The notes under the pieces were generated by a model. The model did not search any database and was not told the origin of the DNA. It saw only the letters and a program-made list of their open reading frames with translations. A DNA stretch of 64,000 nucleotides from Halomonas alkalisoli. GTDB taxonomy: Bacteria; Pseudomonadota; Gammaproteobacteria; Pseudomonadales; Halomonadaceae. The stretch is taken from contig NZ_JAKCMI010000030.1 of assembly GCF_021412585.1 (NCBI RefSeq), positions 1 through 64,000 of the forward strand, written 5' to 3'. Of the stretch, positions 1 through 9,002 are shown in pieces. The stretch's first letter is position 1. The number at the start of each line of letters is the position of its first letter. Made by a program: the position numbers and the translations under genes.

Positions 1-804
1 CCGATCCCGGTCTACGCCGAGATGAGCTCGATCAACCCGGTGTTCCTGCTGCCCGAGGCCTTGAAGGCGCGCGGCGACAAGATCGCCGAGGGCTTAGTCG
101 CCTCGATGAACATGGGCGCCGGGCAGTTCTGCACCAACCCGGGGCTGGTGATCGCGGAGAAGGGGCCCGAACTCGATGCCTTCATCGAAGCCGCCGGCAG
201 CGCCGTCAAGGGCAGCGCCGCCCAGACCATGCTCACCCCCGGCATCCACGGCGCCTATGCCGACGGCCTCGGGGCGCTGGCCGGTCATCCCAAGGTCCGC
301 GAGATCGCTCGCGGCCAGAGTGGCGACGGCCCGTACCAGTGCCAGACCGGGCTGTTCGTGGCCAGTGCGGCGGACTTCCTCGCCGACGAGGCGCTGCAGG
401 CCGAAGTCTTCGGCGCCACCTCGCTGGTGATCGAGTGCCAGGACGCGCAGGAGATGCAGCGCGTGGCGGCCCAGCTCGAAGGCCAGCTCACCGCTACCCT
501 GCAGATGGACGACGGCGATCTCGCCGTGGCGAAAGGCCTGCTGCCCATTCTCGAGCGCAAGGCGGGGCGGATCCTGGCCAACGGCTGGCCCACTGGCGTG
601 GAGGTGTGCCACGCCATGGTCCACGGCGGGCCCTACCCGGCGACGTCGGACTCCCGCACCACCTCGGTGGGCAGCGCGGCGATTTTCCGCTTCCTGCGCC
701 CGGTGTGCTACCAGGCGCTGCCGGAAGGCTTGCTGCCGGAGCCGCTCAAGGACGGCAACCCCTGGGGTGTGTCGCGGCTGGTGGATGGCAAGCGCGAGGC
801 CTGA
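1..804 (+). CDS. NADP-type aldehyde dehydrogenase, likely alpha-ketoglutaric semialdehyde dehydrogenase (5' truncated by window)
   Basis: The frame is open from base 1, so the N-terminal half lies outside the window and only about 267 residues are visible. The stretch AEMSSINPVFLLPEAL and the catalytic-cysteine motif GQFCTNPG are typical of the aldehyde dehydrogenase subfamily that contains 2,5-dioxovalerate (alpha-ketoglutaric semialdehyde) dehydrogenase. That enzyme oxidises the semialdehyde to 2-oxoglutarate with NADP at the end of oxidative pentose, hexarate or hydroxyproline routes. A GC-rich hairpin with a T run follows the stop, so this gene probably ends its transcription unit. Subfamily membership is fairly secure; the exact substrate is inferred because the upstream pathway genes are not visible. 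Confidence 0.8.
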   Translation, partial: PIPVYAEMSSINPVFLLPEALKARGDKIAEGLVASMNMGAGQFCTNPGLVIAEKGPELDAFIEAAGSAVKGSAAQTMLTPGIHGAYADGLGALAGHPKVREIARGQSGDGPYQCQTGLFVASAADFLADEALQAEVFGATSLVIECQDAQEMQRVAAQLEGQLTATLQMDDGDLAVAKGLLPILERKAGRILANGWPTGVEVCHAMVHGGPYPATSDSRTTSVGSAAIFRFLRPVCYQALPEGLLPEPLKDGNPWGVSRLVDGKREA

Positions 805-823
805 AGCAGGGGAGTTCTCTATT

Positions 824-857
824 GGCGGCCCGGGCAACCCGGCGCCGCCTTTTTTTG
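824..857 (+). terminator. Rho-independent terminator after aldehyde dehydrogenase
   Basis: A GC-rich stem (GGCGGC pairing with GCCGCC, extended by a CCGGG/CCCGG core around a CAA loop) is followed directly by about eight T residues. It lies 20 bp after the dehydrogenase stop and before the next start codon. Confidence 0.75.
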
Positions 858-892
858 CCATAATGCCCGCACACTCCTGCGGAACCCTCGCC

Positions 893-1639
893 ATGTCCTC
901 CTCCTTTCACGATCGTCGTAACGGTCGGCCCACAGCGTCCCGCCCGCCTCAACCCTCCGGCCGTGAGAGTCGGCCTCGTGCCCCGAAGGCAGCGGTGGGC
1001 GAGGTGGCCTACCTCGAGGTAGTGACGGTCAACGAGACCGGTGCCTTCCTCGACTGGGGGCATCCGAGGGACCTGCTGCTGCCCTACGGTGAGCAGCGCT
1101 TCCGGCCCACGCCCGGCAAGCGGGTGCTGGTGATTATCTACGAGGATCAGCAGGGCCGGCCGGTGGCCTCCCAGAAGCTCGACCGATTCGTTCAGGACGA
1201 GGCCACCGGCTACGCCGCGGGAGATGAGGTCGTGCTGGTCATCGCCGACCGCACCGACCTCGGCTACAAGACGGTGGTCGACCATCGCTTCTGGGGCCTG
1301 CTCTACCAGGATGACGTGACCCGGCCGCTGCGTCGGGGCCAGCGTGTGCCCGGCTTCGTCAAGCGGCTGCGCGAGGATGGTCGCCTCGACCTTTCGCTGT
1401 TGCCGCCGGGGCCGGCTCGGCTCGATGTGGTGGGGGAGCAGGTGCTCAAGGCGCTGCGGGAAAGCGGCGGCTACCTGCCGCTCTCCGATGCCAGCCCGGC
1501 CCACGTGATCAAGGCCCGGCTGGGGGTGAGCAAGAATGCCTTCAAGCAGGCCATCGGGCGGCTCTACAAGCGCCGCCTGATCGTCATCGAGGCGAGCGGT
1601 ATTCGCCTGGTGCCCGGGGCAACGAGCGACCCAGCCTGA
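893..1639 (+). CDS. S1-like RNA-binding protein, CvfB/YitL family
   Basis: This 249-residue protein has a disordered, basic, proline-rich start (about residues 1-35), then tandem S1-like OB folds, beginning with the motif VNETGAFLDWG, and a C-terminal winged-helix segment (about 195-245) with AFKQAIGRLYKR. This is the layout of the CvfB family, whose Staphylococcus and Streptococcus members bind RNA and affect virulence-gene expression. The ATG at 893 was chosen because upstream codons in the same frame fall in the preceding terminator. The gene stands alone between that terminator and a convergent VOC gene. A cytoplasmic RNA-binding role is inferred from the family; no target is visible. Confidence 0.8.
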   Translation: MSSSFHDRRNGRPTASRPPQPSGRESRPRAPKAAVGEVAYLEVVTVNETGAFLDWGHPRDLLLPYGEQRFRPTPGKRVLVIIYEDQQGRPVASQKLDRFVQDEATGYAAGDEVVLVIADRTDLGYKTVVDHRFWGLLYQDDVTRPLRRGQRVPGFVKRLREDGRLDLSLLPPGPARLDVVGEQVLKALRESGGYLPLSDASPAHVIKARLGVSKNAFKQAIGRLYKRRLIVIEASGIRLVPGATSDPA

Positions 1640-1678
1640 TCCCCGGATCGCCTGGATCGGTCTTCATCGAAGGGGCGC

Positions 1679-2224
1679 TCAGTCGAGCGCCTTGAACTCC
1701 TCCTCGTGCAGCCAGGCGGCGTGCTTGGGCGCCCGCTTGGTCCTGGACCACTCCTCGACCATGGCCGGGGCCACTTCCCGAAGCTGCTTCATCTGTGCCG
1801 GGGTGCCCTTCTCATAGGTCAGCTCCAGGCGATGCCCATTGGGATCGAAGAAGTAGATCGAGCGGATGATGCCGTGCTCGGTGGGGCCCAGCACCTTCAC
1901 GCCCTTGCTCTCCAGCTCCTCCTTGGCCGCCAGCAGGGCGGCCTCATCGGCCACGCGGAAGGCGATGTGCTGGACCCACTCCGGGGTGTTGGGGTCGCGG
2001 CCCATGGGCGGTGAATTGGGGATCTCGAAGAAGGCCAGGATATTGCCGTTGCCCGCATCGAGGAACAGGTGCATGTAGGGGTCGGGTTCCTTGGTGGAGG
2101 GCACCCGGTCCTCGGCGATGGCGACCAGGAAGTCCATATTGAGCTTGTCCTGGTACCACTCGACGGTCTCCTTGGCATCGCGGCAACGATAGGCGACGTG
2201 ATGAATCTGCTGGATATCGATCAT
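1679..2224 (-). CDS. VOC-superfamily (glyoxalase/dioxygenase fold) protein
   Basis: The 181-residue protein has two beta-alpha-beta-beta-beta modules of the vicinal oxygen chelate fold. Candidate metal ligands sit at the usual places: a histidine in IHHVAYR, a glutamate in ILAFFE, a histidine in VQHIAFRV and a glutamate in HRLELTYE. VOC enzymes are cytoplasmic metal-dependent lyases, isomerases, dioxygenases or resistance proteins. Here the sequence does not reveal the reaction, and no pathway partner is adjacent on the same strand. Its promoter region holds a GTTTCA-N2-TGAAAC palindrome between plausible -35 and -10 boxes, nearly identical to the one before the DUF6455 gene at 20518, which suggests shared regulation. 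Confidence 0.8.
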   Translation of the reverse strand: MIDIQQIHHVAYRCRDAKETVEWYQDKLNMDFLVAIAEDRVPSTKEPDPYMHLFLDAGNGNILAFFEIPNSPPMGRDPNTPEWVQHIAFRVADEAALLAAKEELESKGVKVLGPTEHGIIRSIYFFDPNGHRLELTYEKGTPAQMKQLREVAPAMVEEWSRTKRAPKHAAWLHEEEFKALD

Positions 2225-2247
2225 GGCGTGGGTCTCTTGGCGGTGCG

Positions 2248-2277
2248 CTATAATAGTTTCAACTGAAACTAAATCTA
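2248..2277 (-). promoter_or_regulatory. Promoter with GTTTCA-N2-TGAAAC operator, VOC gene
   Basis: Read on the minus strand this segment is a TAGATT -35-like box, a 16-nt spacer filled by GTTTCAGTTGAAAC, and a TATTAT -10-like box, ending 23 bp before the VOC start codon. The palindrome itself, flanked by A and T, is at 2255-2270. The 30-bp segment matches the promoter at 20420-20449 at 24 positions, with the same operator placement. The palindrome and the match are directly visible; promoter activity and the binding protein are inferred. Confidence 0.55.
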
Positions 2278-2388
2278 GTGGCAGTGATTGATGAAGTCAA
2301 GCGCAACGCATCGGGTCCGCCTTGGTGTTGCCCTCGAGCCTGCGGCATACTTCGCCCACACCAATCCATTCGTGGAAGCCCGGAGCCG

Positions 2389-3372
2389 ATGAGCAAGCCG
2401 AGTAGCAAGCCGACAAGCGAACGTGCCCTCAGGGTAGGGGTGGTGATGGATGCCATCGCCGACCTCACCTACAAGAAGGACACGACACTGGCCATGCTGT
2501 GGGCCGCCCAGGAGCGCGGCTGGTCGCTGCACTACATGGAGCAGGAGGACCTGTTCCTGAAGGATGGCCGCGCCCATGCGCGGATGCGCGACCTGACCGC
2601 CTTTCGCGACCCCGAGCGGTGGTATGCCCTGGGCGCACCGGAACCCACCCCGCTCGCCGAGCTCGACGTGATCCTGATGCGCAAGGATCCGCCGGTGGAC
2701 AGCCACTTTCTCAACGCGGTGCACCTGCTGGGCTTCGCCGAACGCGAGGGCGTCCTGGTGGTCAACCCTACGGTGGCGCTGCTCGCCTGCAACGAGAAGC
2801 TCTTTGCCCAGGAGTTTCCGCAGTGCTGTACGCCGACCCTGGTCTCCTGCAGCGAGCCGGTGCTGCGCGACTTCCACGCCGAGCATGGCGACGTGATCTT
2901 CAAGCCACTGGACGGCATGGGCGGCAGCGGCATCTTCCACGTGCAGCCGGAAGGGCGAAACCTGGGGGCGATCATCGAGACGCTCACCGAGCGGGGCCAG
3001 CGACAGATCATGGCCCAGCGCTACATTCCCGAGATCAGGGATGGCGATACCCGCATCCTGTTGGTCGACGGTGAACCGGTGCCCTATGGCCTGGCCCGGG
3101 TGCCCATGGCCGGCGAGACCCGCGGCAACCTGGCCGCCGGGGGCACGGGCGTCACCCGTGAGCTGACCGCGCGCGACTATTGGTTGATCGAGCAGGTGCA
3201 GCCGATGATTCGCGAGCGGGGGCTGATGTTCGTTGGCCTCGACGTGATCGGCGACTACATCACCGAGATCAACGTCACCAGCCCCACCTGCGTGCGCGAG
3301 ATCGATGACCAGCGTGGTACCGATATCGCCGGGCTGTTGATGGATGCCATCGAGCGACGCCTGGCGCGGTAA
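2389..3372 (+). CDS. gshB: Glutathione synthetase
   Basis: This 327-residue protein matches GshB, which ligates gamma-glutamylcysteine and glycine with ATP in the cytoplasm. It has an N-terminal pre-ATP-grasp domain (RVGVVMDAIADLTYKKDTTL), the ATP-grasp segment with IFKPLDGMGGSGIF, and C-terminal metal and ligand residues in DVIGDYITEINVTSPTCVRE. The length fits the usual 315-325 residues. The start was placed at 2389 because the longer open frame adds 37 residues with no family similarity. The downstream order tonB, yqgE, ruvX is conserved in Pseudomonas-type genomes, which supports the call. Confidence 0.95.
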   Translation: MSKPSSKPTSERALRVGVVMDAIADLTYKKDTTLAMLWAAQERGWSLHYMEQEDLFLKDGRAHARMRDLTAFRDPERWYALGAPEPTPLAELDVILMRKDPPVDSHFLNAVHLLGFAEREGVLVVNPTVALLACNEKLFAQEFPQCCTPTLVSCSEPVLRDFHAEHGDVIFKPLDGMGGSGIFHVQPEGRNLGAIIETLTERGQRQIMAQRYIPEIRDGDTRILLVDGEPVPYGLARVPMAGETRGNLAAGGTGVTRELTARDYWLIEQVQPMIRERGLMFVGLDVIGDYITEINVTSPTCVREIDDQRGTDIAGLLMDAIERRLAR

Positions 3373-3417
3373 CCCCATATCGCCACACATCCAGTACGAG
3401 GAGAGCCTGCGAATACC

Positions 3418-4341
3418 ATGGCGGTCACCATCAGCGATCCCATCCGCTATGCTCCGGTCACGCGGTCCTATCGCCGCTGGCTGGCGCTCTCGGCTGCGCT
3501 GCTGCTGCATCTGGCCCTGATCGGTGTGGTGGCCAGCTTCCGGTTTGCGCCGGCTCCGGCGGAACGCTCGAGCCTGGATGTGGTGCTGGTGACGCAGCCC
3601 GCCGAGATACCGGTGGAGGCGGACGCCATGGCCGAGGCCGATCAGCAGGCTGCCGGGGAGCCTTCCGAAGAGGCTCCCGCCGAGTCGCGGGCGGCGGCCA
3701 TGGAGGAGATACCCGTGCTGGAGGCGCCGGAGAGCGCGGTTGACCCGGCCACCACGGCGGAGCCGGAGCGTGCGGCTCAAAGCGAGACGGAGCCGGCCCC
3801 CGCTGAGGAGGCACCGCCGTCAGCGGAAGTGGCCCGTGATGAGAGCGCCGTTCCCGAACCCCGCGAAAGCGCTCCCCAGGCCAGCGAGTCGCCCACCGCG
3901 CCGGCCACGGCGGCCCCATCGGCATCGGGCCGCGACCTGCTGGCCCAGGCCACCAGCAGCATTCGCGAGCAGGGGCTGGCGCCCAGCGTGGAGGGCCCCT
4001 CCGCCGATTCGCAGCGGCCGGCGGCCCAGCGCGCCGCCGAGGCCCGCTATATCGACGACTGGACGCGACGGGTGGAGGACTATGGCAACCGGGTTCACCC
4101 GGCACCTCGCCACCTGGACGGACAGCTGCGCATCCGCGTGGTGATTGGACGAGATGGTCAGCTCCGTCAGGCGGAGGTGGTACAATCGTCAGGACATACC
4201 GAACTCGACCAGGCGGCACTGGATACCGTCCATGGCGCGGGCCCCTACCGGCCCTTCGACAGCGGCATGGGAGAGCTGGACAGCCTCTCCATTACCCGGG
4301 TCTGGCGGTTCGGACAAGGCAATCATTTCGGCGTGCGGTAG
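3418..4341 (+). CDS. TonB-family energy transducer
   Basis: The 307-residue protein has a short cytoplasmic lead, one membrane anchor (about residues 22-42, WLALSAALLLHLALIGVV) and a long proline/alanine/glutamate-rich periplasmic stretch (about 50-170). A C-terminal TonB domain includes LRIRVVIGRDGQLRQAEVVQSSG. TonB couples the proton-motive force, through ExbB-ExbD, to outer-membrane receptors. The partners are not in this window, and TonB paralogues at this locus in pseudomonads are accessory, so its receptor set is unknown. It sits 45 bp after gshB and 38 bp before yqgE. Confidence 0.88.
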   Translation: MAVTISDPIRYAPVTRSYRRWLALSAALLLHLALIGVVASFRFAPAPAERSSLDVVLVTQPAEIPVEADAMAEADQQAAGEPSEEAPAESRAAAMEEIPVLEAPESAVDPATTAEPERAAQSETEPAPAEEAPPSAEVARDESAVPEPRESAPQASESPTAPATAAPSASGRDLLAQATSSIREQGLAPSVEGPSADSQRPAAQRAAEARYIDDWTRRVEDYGNRVHPAPRHLDGQLRIRVVIGRDGQLRQAEVVQSSGHTELDQAALDTVHGAGPYRPFDSGMGELDSLSITRVWRFGQGNHFGVR

Positions 4342-4379
4342 GGCCCTGGCACGAGCTGGGCCTGCCGTCCGGGAGTCAC

Positions 4380-4952
4380 ATGCAATCTGCGCAAAGCTTA
4401 GGCTTGAAACACCATTTTCTGATGGCGATGCCTCATCTGGAAGATCCGAATTTTGCCGGTTCTCTCAGCTACCTGTGTGACCATGACGAGAACGGCACCA
4501 TGGGTGTTATCGTCAATCGGCCGCTGGATATCAGCCTGGATGCCCTGTTCGAGCAGCTGGAGCTTGAGGCGGAAGAGAGCCCACACCGCAATGCACCGGT
4601 CTACTATGGCGGACCCACGCACAAGGATCGCGGCTTCATCCTACATCGTGGCTCGAGCGAAGGCTGGGATTCCAGTATTCAGGTGGACAGCGATATCGCC
4701 CTGACCACCTCCATGGATATCCTGCTGGCGCTGGCGGCCGGCCGCGGACCGAAGGAGTTCCTCGTCTGCCTGGGCTGTGCCGGCTGGGAGGCGGGGCAGC
4801 TCGAGGCCGAGCTGCTCGACAACGCCTGGCTGACCGTGGAAGGGCGCGCCGACATCCTCTTCGAGGTACCGCCGGAGCAGCGCCTGACGGCCGCCGCCGG
4901 TATCCTCGGCGTGGACCTCAATTTGATGACGCGTGAAGCCGGCCATTCGTAA
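4380..4952 (+). CDS. yqgE: YqgE/AlgH family protein
   Basis: At 190 residues this has the family's usual length and its hallmark segments: an N-terminal FLMAMPHLEDPNFAGSLSYLCDH, then GTMGVIVNRPLDI, VYYGGPTHKDRGFILH and GCAGWEAGQLEAELLDNAWL. The biochemical function is not established. In Pseudomonas the homologue (AlgH) has been linked to alginate regulation. The stop codon overlaps the ruvX start (TAATG), which implies translational coupling, as in many proteobacteria. Confidence 0.93.
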   Translation: MQSAQSLGLKHHFLMAMPHLEDPNFAGSLSYLCDHDENGTMGVIVNRPLDISLDALFEQLELEAEESPHRNAPVYYGGPTHKDRGFILHRGSSEGWDSSIQVDSDIALTTSMDILLALAAGRGPKEFLVCLGCAGWEAGQLEAELLDNAWLTVEGRADILFEVPPEQRLTAAAGILGVDLNLMTREAGHS

Positions 4953-5407
4953 TGGCCGAGGCTGGCAAGCGCCTGATCCTGGCCTTCGACTTCGGTACCC
5001 GGCGCATCGGCGTGGCAGTGGGCAACGAGATGATCGCCAGTGCCCGCCCCCTCGACTCGCTGCCGGCCCGCGACGGCATTCCCGACTGGAACCGGGTCAC
5101 GCGCCTGGTGGAGGAGTGGCGGCCGGACCTGTTCGTGGTGGGGCTGCCGCTCAACATGGACGGTACCGAGTCGGCGATGAGCTTGCGGGCGCGCAAGTTC
5201 GGCAAGCGGCTCTACGGCCGCTATGGCAAACCCTGCGAGATGGTCGACGAGCGTGGTTCCACCCGGGAGGCCAAGGCCATCGCCCGCGAGGCGGGACACC
5301 TGCGTGATCGTGACAAGAGCTATCGCGACGACGGTGTCGACGGCATCGCGGCGGTATTGATACTCGAAAGCTGGTTCGCCCGCCAGGAGGGGTTGCCGGC
5401 GGGCTGA
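4952..5407 (+). CDS. ruvX: Putative pre-16S rRNA nuclease / Holliday-junction resolvase-like RuvX (YqgF)
   Basis: The 151-residue protein has the RNase H-like fold signature of YqgF: an N-terminal LAFDFGTRRIGVAVGN carrying the first catalytic aspartate, the central LFVVGLPLNMDGTES and the C-terminal DDGVDGIAAVLILESW with the last acidic residues. YqgF is essential in E. coli and acts in 5' maturation of 16S rRNA. The ATG overlaps the yqgE stop by one base. In Pseudomonas pyrR and pyrB follow here; in this window pyrB is about 9.5 kb away and inverted. Confidence 0.93.
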   Translation: MAEAGKRLILAFDFGTRRIGVAVGNEMIASARPLDSLPARDGIPDWNRVTRLVEEWRPDLFVVGLPLNMDGTESAMSLRARKFGKRLYGRYGKPCEMVDERGSTREAKAIAREAGHLRDRDKSYRDDGVDGIAAVLILESWFARQEGLPAG

Positions 5408-5430
5408 TTCACCAGGACCGGCTCATTGCC

Positions 5431-6651
5431 TCATCCTGAAGACAGCGACTGTGTGCGCATCAATTCCTGGAACTCTGCGATGGCCGCGGCGGCGAATTCC
5501 GGGTCGTTGATATGCCAGGGGCCGCGGATCAGGCGACGCTCCGGCGTCTGCCGTACGGTGGCTTCCAGGGCCGCGAACAGAGCGGCGTCTGCCTCCGGGT
5601 CGTGGAAAGGCTGTCCCGGGGCATCCAGTGCCGAGACACCGCCTTCGGGCAGCAGGAAGCGCACCGGCCCCCGGCAACGATTCAGCTTTTCCCCGATCCA
5701 GCGTCCCATCTGCGCGTTCTCCTCGGCGGTCGTGCGCATCAGGGTGATCTGGGGATTGTGCTCGTAGACAAGCCGCTGTCGGTATTTCTCCGGTAACGTT
5801 TCCGGGCCGGCGAAATTGACCATATCGAGAGCACCGCAGGAGCCCACGTAAGGCAGGTCGGTCTGTCCCAGTACGTCCAGCCGTGTCTCGCCGGCACTGA
5901 AGATGCCGCCCATCAGCAGGTCGCAGATTTCGGTGGTGGTGATATCCAGCAGCCCTTTCAGCATGCCGCTCGCGGCCAGCTTCTCCATCGAGCGCCCACC
6001 GGTACCGGTGGCATGGAAGACCAGACAGTCGTACCCCGGCGATAGTGCCTCGGTGATCCTGTTCACGCATTGGGTGGTGACCCCGAACATGCTCAGGCCG
6101 ATCGCCGGCTTGTCTTCGGCGACTTCGGGAATCCGGCCCTGGAGCATGCCGAGCAGCGCATGGGCGGCATTGCCCAGCACGCGACGCGAGATTCGGTTGA
6201 GCCCCGCCACGTCGGTCACCGAGTAGATCATGGCGATATCGCTGGGCCCGACGTAAGGCGCGACGTTGCTCGAGGCGATAGTGGAGACCATTACCTTGGG
6301 CACGCCGATGTCGAGGTCGCGCATGGCCGGCGTTATCAGCGCGGTGCCGCCGGAGCCGCCGATCCCGATGACGCCGCCGACATCAGCACGTTCCGCGAGA
6401 AAACGACGCAACGCCTCGGCCATCTGACCCACGGCCCGACCGCGGTCGTTGACGAAGACTGCCTTGGCGCCCTGAGGGTGACAGGCGGCTATCTGGCTGG
6501 CGGGAATGTCTGCCTCGGGTGCAGCGTTGCCGCCGGTGCCCACGTCGACGATCAGTGCCTCGGCCCCTGCCGCCCGCAGCAGGTCGCGCAGGTAGCATAG
6601 CTCCACGGCCTTGGTATCACAGGTGCCGATGATGAAGGCTTTCTGTCCCAT
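5431..6651 (-). CDS. Tm-1-like ATP-binding domain protein (UPF0261)
   Basis: This 406-residue protein is a full-length UPF0261 member. It begins [20 protein letters not shown] and carries [40 protein letters not shown] and a C-terminal [17 protein letters not shown]. The family is homologous to the N-terminal half of tomato Tm-1, the ATP-binding inhibitor of tomato mosaic virus replication; its bacterial role is not known. It is the last gene of a minus-strand series with an SRPBCC protein and a TIM-barrel homologue of the other half of Tm-1. That pairing, next to an ABC importer, points to a catabolic pair with unknown substrate. Confidence 0.87.
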   Translation of the reverse strand: MGQKAFIIGTCDTKAVELCYLRDLLRAAGAEALIVDVGTGGNAAPEADIPASQIAACHPQGAKAVFVNDRGRAVGQMAEALRRFLAERADVGGVIGIGGSGGTALITPAMRDLDIGVPKVMVSTIASSNVAPYVGPSDIAMIYSVTDVAGLNRISRRVLGNAAHALLGMLQGRIPEVAEDKPAIGLSMFGVTTQCVNRITEALSPGYDCLVFHATGTGGRSMEKLAASGMLKGLLDITTTEICDLLMGGIFSAGETRLDVLGQTDLPYVGSCGALDMVNFAGPETLPEKYRQRLVYEHNPQITLMRTTAEENAQMGRWIGEKLNRCRGPVRFLLPEGGVSALDAPGQPFHDPEADAALFAALEATVRQTPERRLIRGPWHINDPEFAAAAIAEFQELMRTQSLSSG

Positions 6652-6707
6652 GGTGCCTCCTGGCCGGCATGCGTCGCGCCGGCCTGATTGTTATCGGAAT
6701 GGTAGCA

Positions 6708-7145
6708 TCAGCCTTGGTAGCGCTCGGCGGCCCCTTCGAAGGCGAGCCGGAAGGTGTCCGACACCCGCTGCATGACATCCTCGCGATCGGCCTCGGCCAC
6801 TTCGAACTCCGCCCACCATTCGCCGAAACACTGCCCGCTGGTGGTGATCGGCTTCAGGCGCATTTCCGCCACGTAGCCTTGTACCGGAAGGGCGGGGGCT
6901 TCGAGGATACGGTAGCAGCAGAGGTGGTCGCGGTCCGAGAGGGAGAGCAGCTCCTCGCGGATGTGATTGCCATCGTGGTCGTGGAAATGGCGTACGCAGC
7001 CGAGCTGGTCGGCGGGCTTGCCGTCCTCGATATAGCTCTTGGCGAAGAACGGGTGGTAGTCGGGCAGCCCGTTGAAATCGCGCAGCACGCGCCAGGCTTG
7101 CTCCAGGCTGATCGGCATTACGGCGCTGACGTAGACCCTGGTCAT
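6708..7145 (-). CDS. SRPBCC (START-like) family protein
   Basis: The 145-residue protein has a helix-grip SRPBCC outline. An N-terminal strand VYVSAVMPISLEQAWRVLRDF leads into the first helix, central strands carry CVRHFHDHDGNHIREELLS, and a long C-terminal helix (DVMQRVSDTFRLAFEGA) closes the cavity. The fold binds hydrophobic or aromatic ligands and includes polyketide cyclases and lipid carriers. Its place between the two Tm-1-like genes suggests it handles an intermediate of the same pathway. That role is inference from context only. Confidence 0.78.
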   Translation of the reverse strand: MTRVYVSAVMPISLEQAWRVLRDFNGLPDYHPFFAKSYIEDGKPADQLGCVRHFHDHDGNHIREELLSLSDRDHLCCYRILEAPALPVQGYVAEMRLKPITTSGQCFGEWWAEFEVAEADREDVMQRVSDTFRLAFEGAAERYQG

Positions 7146-7166
7146 GGTGGCGTCTCCTTGAGTCGA

Positions 7167-7994
7167 TCAGGCAATGGCCTTGAACCGGCGAATCTGTTCG
7201 GTGAGAGCAATTTCCGTTGGCAGGCGCTCCATGCTGGAGGCGCCGTAGAAGCCGTTGCAGTGCTCGCTCTGTTTCATGACATAGGTGGCATCCTCGGGGG
7301 TGGCAATGGGGCCGCCGTGACAGAGGATGATCACGTCCCGGCGCACGCGCCTGGCTGCCTCGGCCCAGTCATCGATCAGGCGCACCGATTCGTCGAGGCT
7401 CTTGGACGACTCAGCGCCGATGGTGCCGCCCACGGTGACGCCCATGTGCGCCACGATGATGTCGGCGCCCGCCTTCGCCATGGCCACGGCCTCGTCGGCC
7501 GAGAACACGTAGGGTGTGGTGAGCATGTCCATCTCGTGGGCCTGGCGGATCATGTCGACCTCGCTGCCGTAGGTGATGCCGGTCTCCTCCAGGCTGATGC
7601 GGAAGGTGCCGTCGATCAGGCCTACGGTGGGAAAATTCTGCACCCCCGAGAAGCCCAGCTCCTTCAGCTCACGCAGCAGCTTGGGCATGATCACGAAGGG
7701 GTCGGTGCCGTTGACCCCGGCCAGAACCGGGGTGTGCTTGACCACCGGCAGGACCTCCAGCGCCATCTCCTGAACGATCTGGTTGGCATTGCCATAGGCC
7801 AGCAGGCCGGCGGAAGAGGCGCGCCCCGCCATGCGGTAGCGCCCCGAGTTGTAGATGACGATCAAATCGATGCCGCCGGCTTCCTCGCACTTGGCCGAGA
7901 TGCCGGTGCCGGCACCGCCGCCGATGATCGGCTGGCCGCGGGCGACCATGTCCTGGAAGCGGCTCATCAACTCCTGTCTATCGAAGGTGGGCAT
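7167..7994 (-). CDS. Phosphoenolpyruvate hydrolase-like TIM-barrel protein (Tm-1 C-domain homologue)
   Basis: This 275-residue protein matches the family annotated as phosphoenolpyruvate hydrolase. Segments include [21 protein letters not shown] near the start, [23 protein letters not shown] and [14 protein letters not shown], consistent with a PEP mutase/isocitrate lyase-like TIM barrel. The same fold forms the C-terminal half of plant and fungal Tm-1-type proteins, while the N-terminal half is the UPF0261 gene two genes downstream. The reaction is unproven. It lies 22 bp upstream of the SRPBCC gene and 22 bp downstream of a LIV-type permease, so it is probably co-transcribed with both. Confidence 0.82.
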   Translation of the reverse strand: MPTFDRQELMSRFQDMVARGQPIIGGGAGTGISAKCEEAGGIDLIVIYNSGRYRMAGRASSAGLLAYGNANQIVQEMALEVLPVVKHTPVLAGVNGTDPFVIMPKLLRELKELGFSGVQNFPTVGLIDGTFRISLEETGITYGSEVDMIRQAHEMDMLTTPYVFSADEAVAMAKAGADIIVAHMGVTVGGTIGAESSKSLDESVRLIDDWAEAARRVRRDVIILCHGGPIATPEDATYVMKQSEHCNGFYGASSMERLPTEIALTEQIRRFKAIA

Positions 7995-8016
7995 AGCGGT
8001 TCTCCTTGTGATCCAT

Positions 8017-9000
8017 TTATCGATGATTGGTGTGGGGGCGCGAGTCGACCTTGGCGGCGGGCGCTGAGGGTCGGCGGGAGCGGAGCAGTTGGCCGAGCTG
8101 GCCCACCACCCCCTGGCGGAAGGTCAGTACGCAGGTCATGAACACCAGGCCGGTGATCACCGTGACCCAGGCACCGAACGGATCCAGGTAATGGTTGAGT
8201 GCCGAGACCAGGGCGGCCCCCACGGCAGGCCCGAACACCGTGCTCATGCCACCCATCAGCGTCATCAGGATGACGTCGCCGGAGGTGTGCCAGTGGGCGT
8301 CGTAGAGGGCCGCCAGCTGAAAGACGATCGCCTTGAGTGCGCCGGCGACGCCGGACAGGCCGGCCGAGATGGTGAAGACCAGTACCTTGTAGCGGGCCAC
8401 GGGATAGCCCAGCGAGATGGCGCGGGGCTCATGCTCGCGGATGGCCCGCAGCACGTGGCCAAAGGGCGAGTTGACGGTGCGCCACACCAGCCACAGGCCG
8501 GCACCGACGATGCCCAGCACCACGTAGTAGAGCGCCGTGTCGTTGCGCAGGTCGACGATGCCCAGGAAGGTGCCGCGGGGAATGCGCTGCAGGCCGTCCT
8601 CGGCGCCGGTGAACGGCGCCTGCAGGAAGAAGAAGAACACCAGCTGCGACAGGGCCAGGGTGATCATGGCCAGATAGATGCCGCTGCGTCGGATGGCCAG
8701 AGCACCGATGATCGCGCCCAGCGCGGCGGCCACCAGGCCGCCGGCGAGAATGCCCAGCTCGGTGGGCACGCCATAGGCCTTGACCAGCACGCCCGTCACA
8801 TAGGCACCGGTACCGAAGAAGGCAGCATGGCCGAAGGAGAGGATGCCGGTATGGCCCAGCAGCAGGTTGAAGGCGCATGCAAAGAGCACGAAGCATAGCG
8901 TCTTCATGACGAAGATAGAGTAGACCAGCTGCGGGAAGAAGGGCACCGCCAGCAGGGCCAGCAGCCCCAGGGCGAGCAGGGCAGAGGACAACGGTCGCAT
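8017..9000 (-). CDS. LIV-type ABC transporter permease (LivM-like)
   Basis: The 327-residue inner-membrane protein has about nine hydrophobic segments and the LivM-type signature [22 protein letters not shown] near its start. A second conserved stretch, [20 protein letters not shown], lies in the cytoplasmic loop that contacts the ATPases. It pairs with the LivH-like permease that ends 2 bp upstream. Together with the LIV-type binding protein and ATPases nearby it should form an importer of the branched-chain amino acid family. Many such systems import aromatic acids, amides or urea, so the substrate is open. Confidence 0.9.
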   Translation of the reverse strand: MRPLSSALLALGLLALLAVPFFPQLVYSIFVMKTLCFVLFACAFNLLLGHTGILSFGHAAFFGTGAYVTGVLVKAYGVPTELGILAGGLVAAALGAIIGALAIRRSGIYLAMITLALSQLVFFFFLQAPFTGAEDGLQRIPRGTFLGIVDLRNDTALYYVVLGIVGAGLWLVWRTVNSPFGHVLRAIREHEPRAISLGYPVARYKVLVFTISAGLSGVAGALKAIVFQLAALYDAHWHTSGDVILMTLMGGMSTVFGPAVGAALVSALNHYLDPFGAWVTVITGLVFMTCVLTFRQGVVGQLGQLLRSRRPSAPAAKVDSRPHTNHR

Positions 9001-9002
9001 GC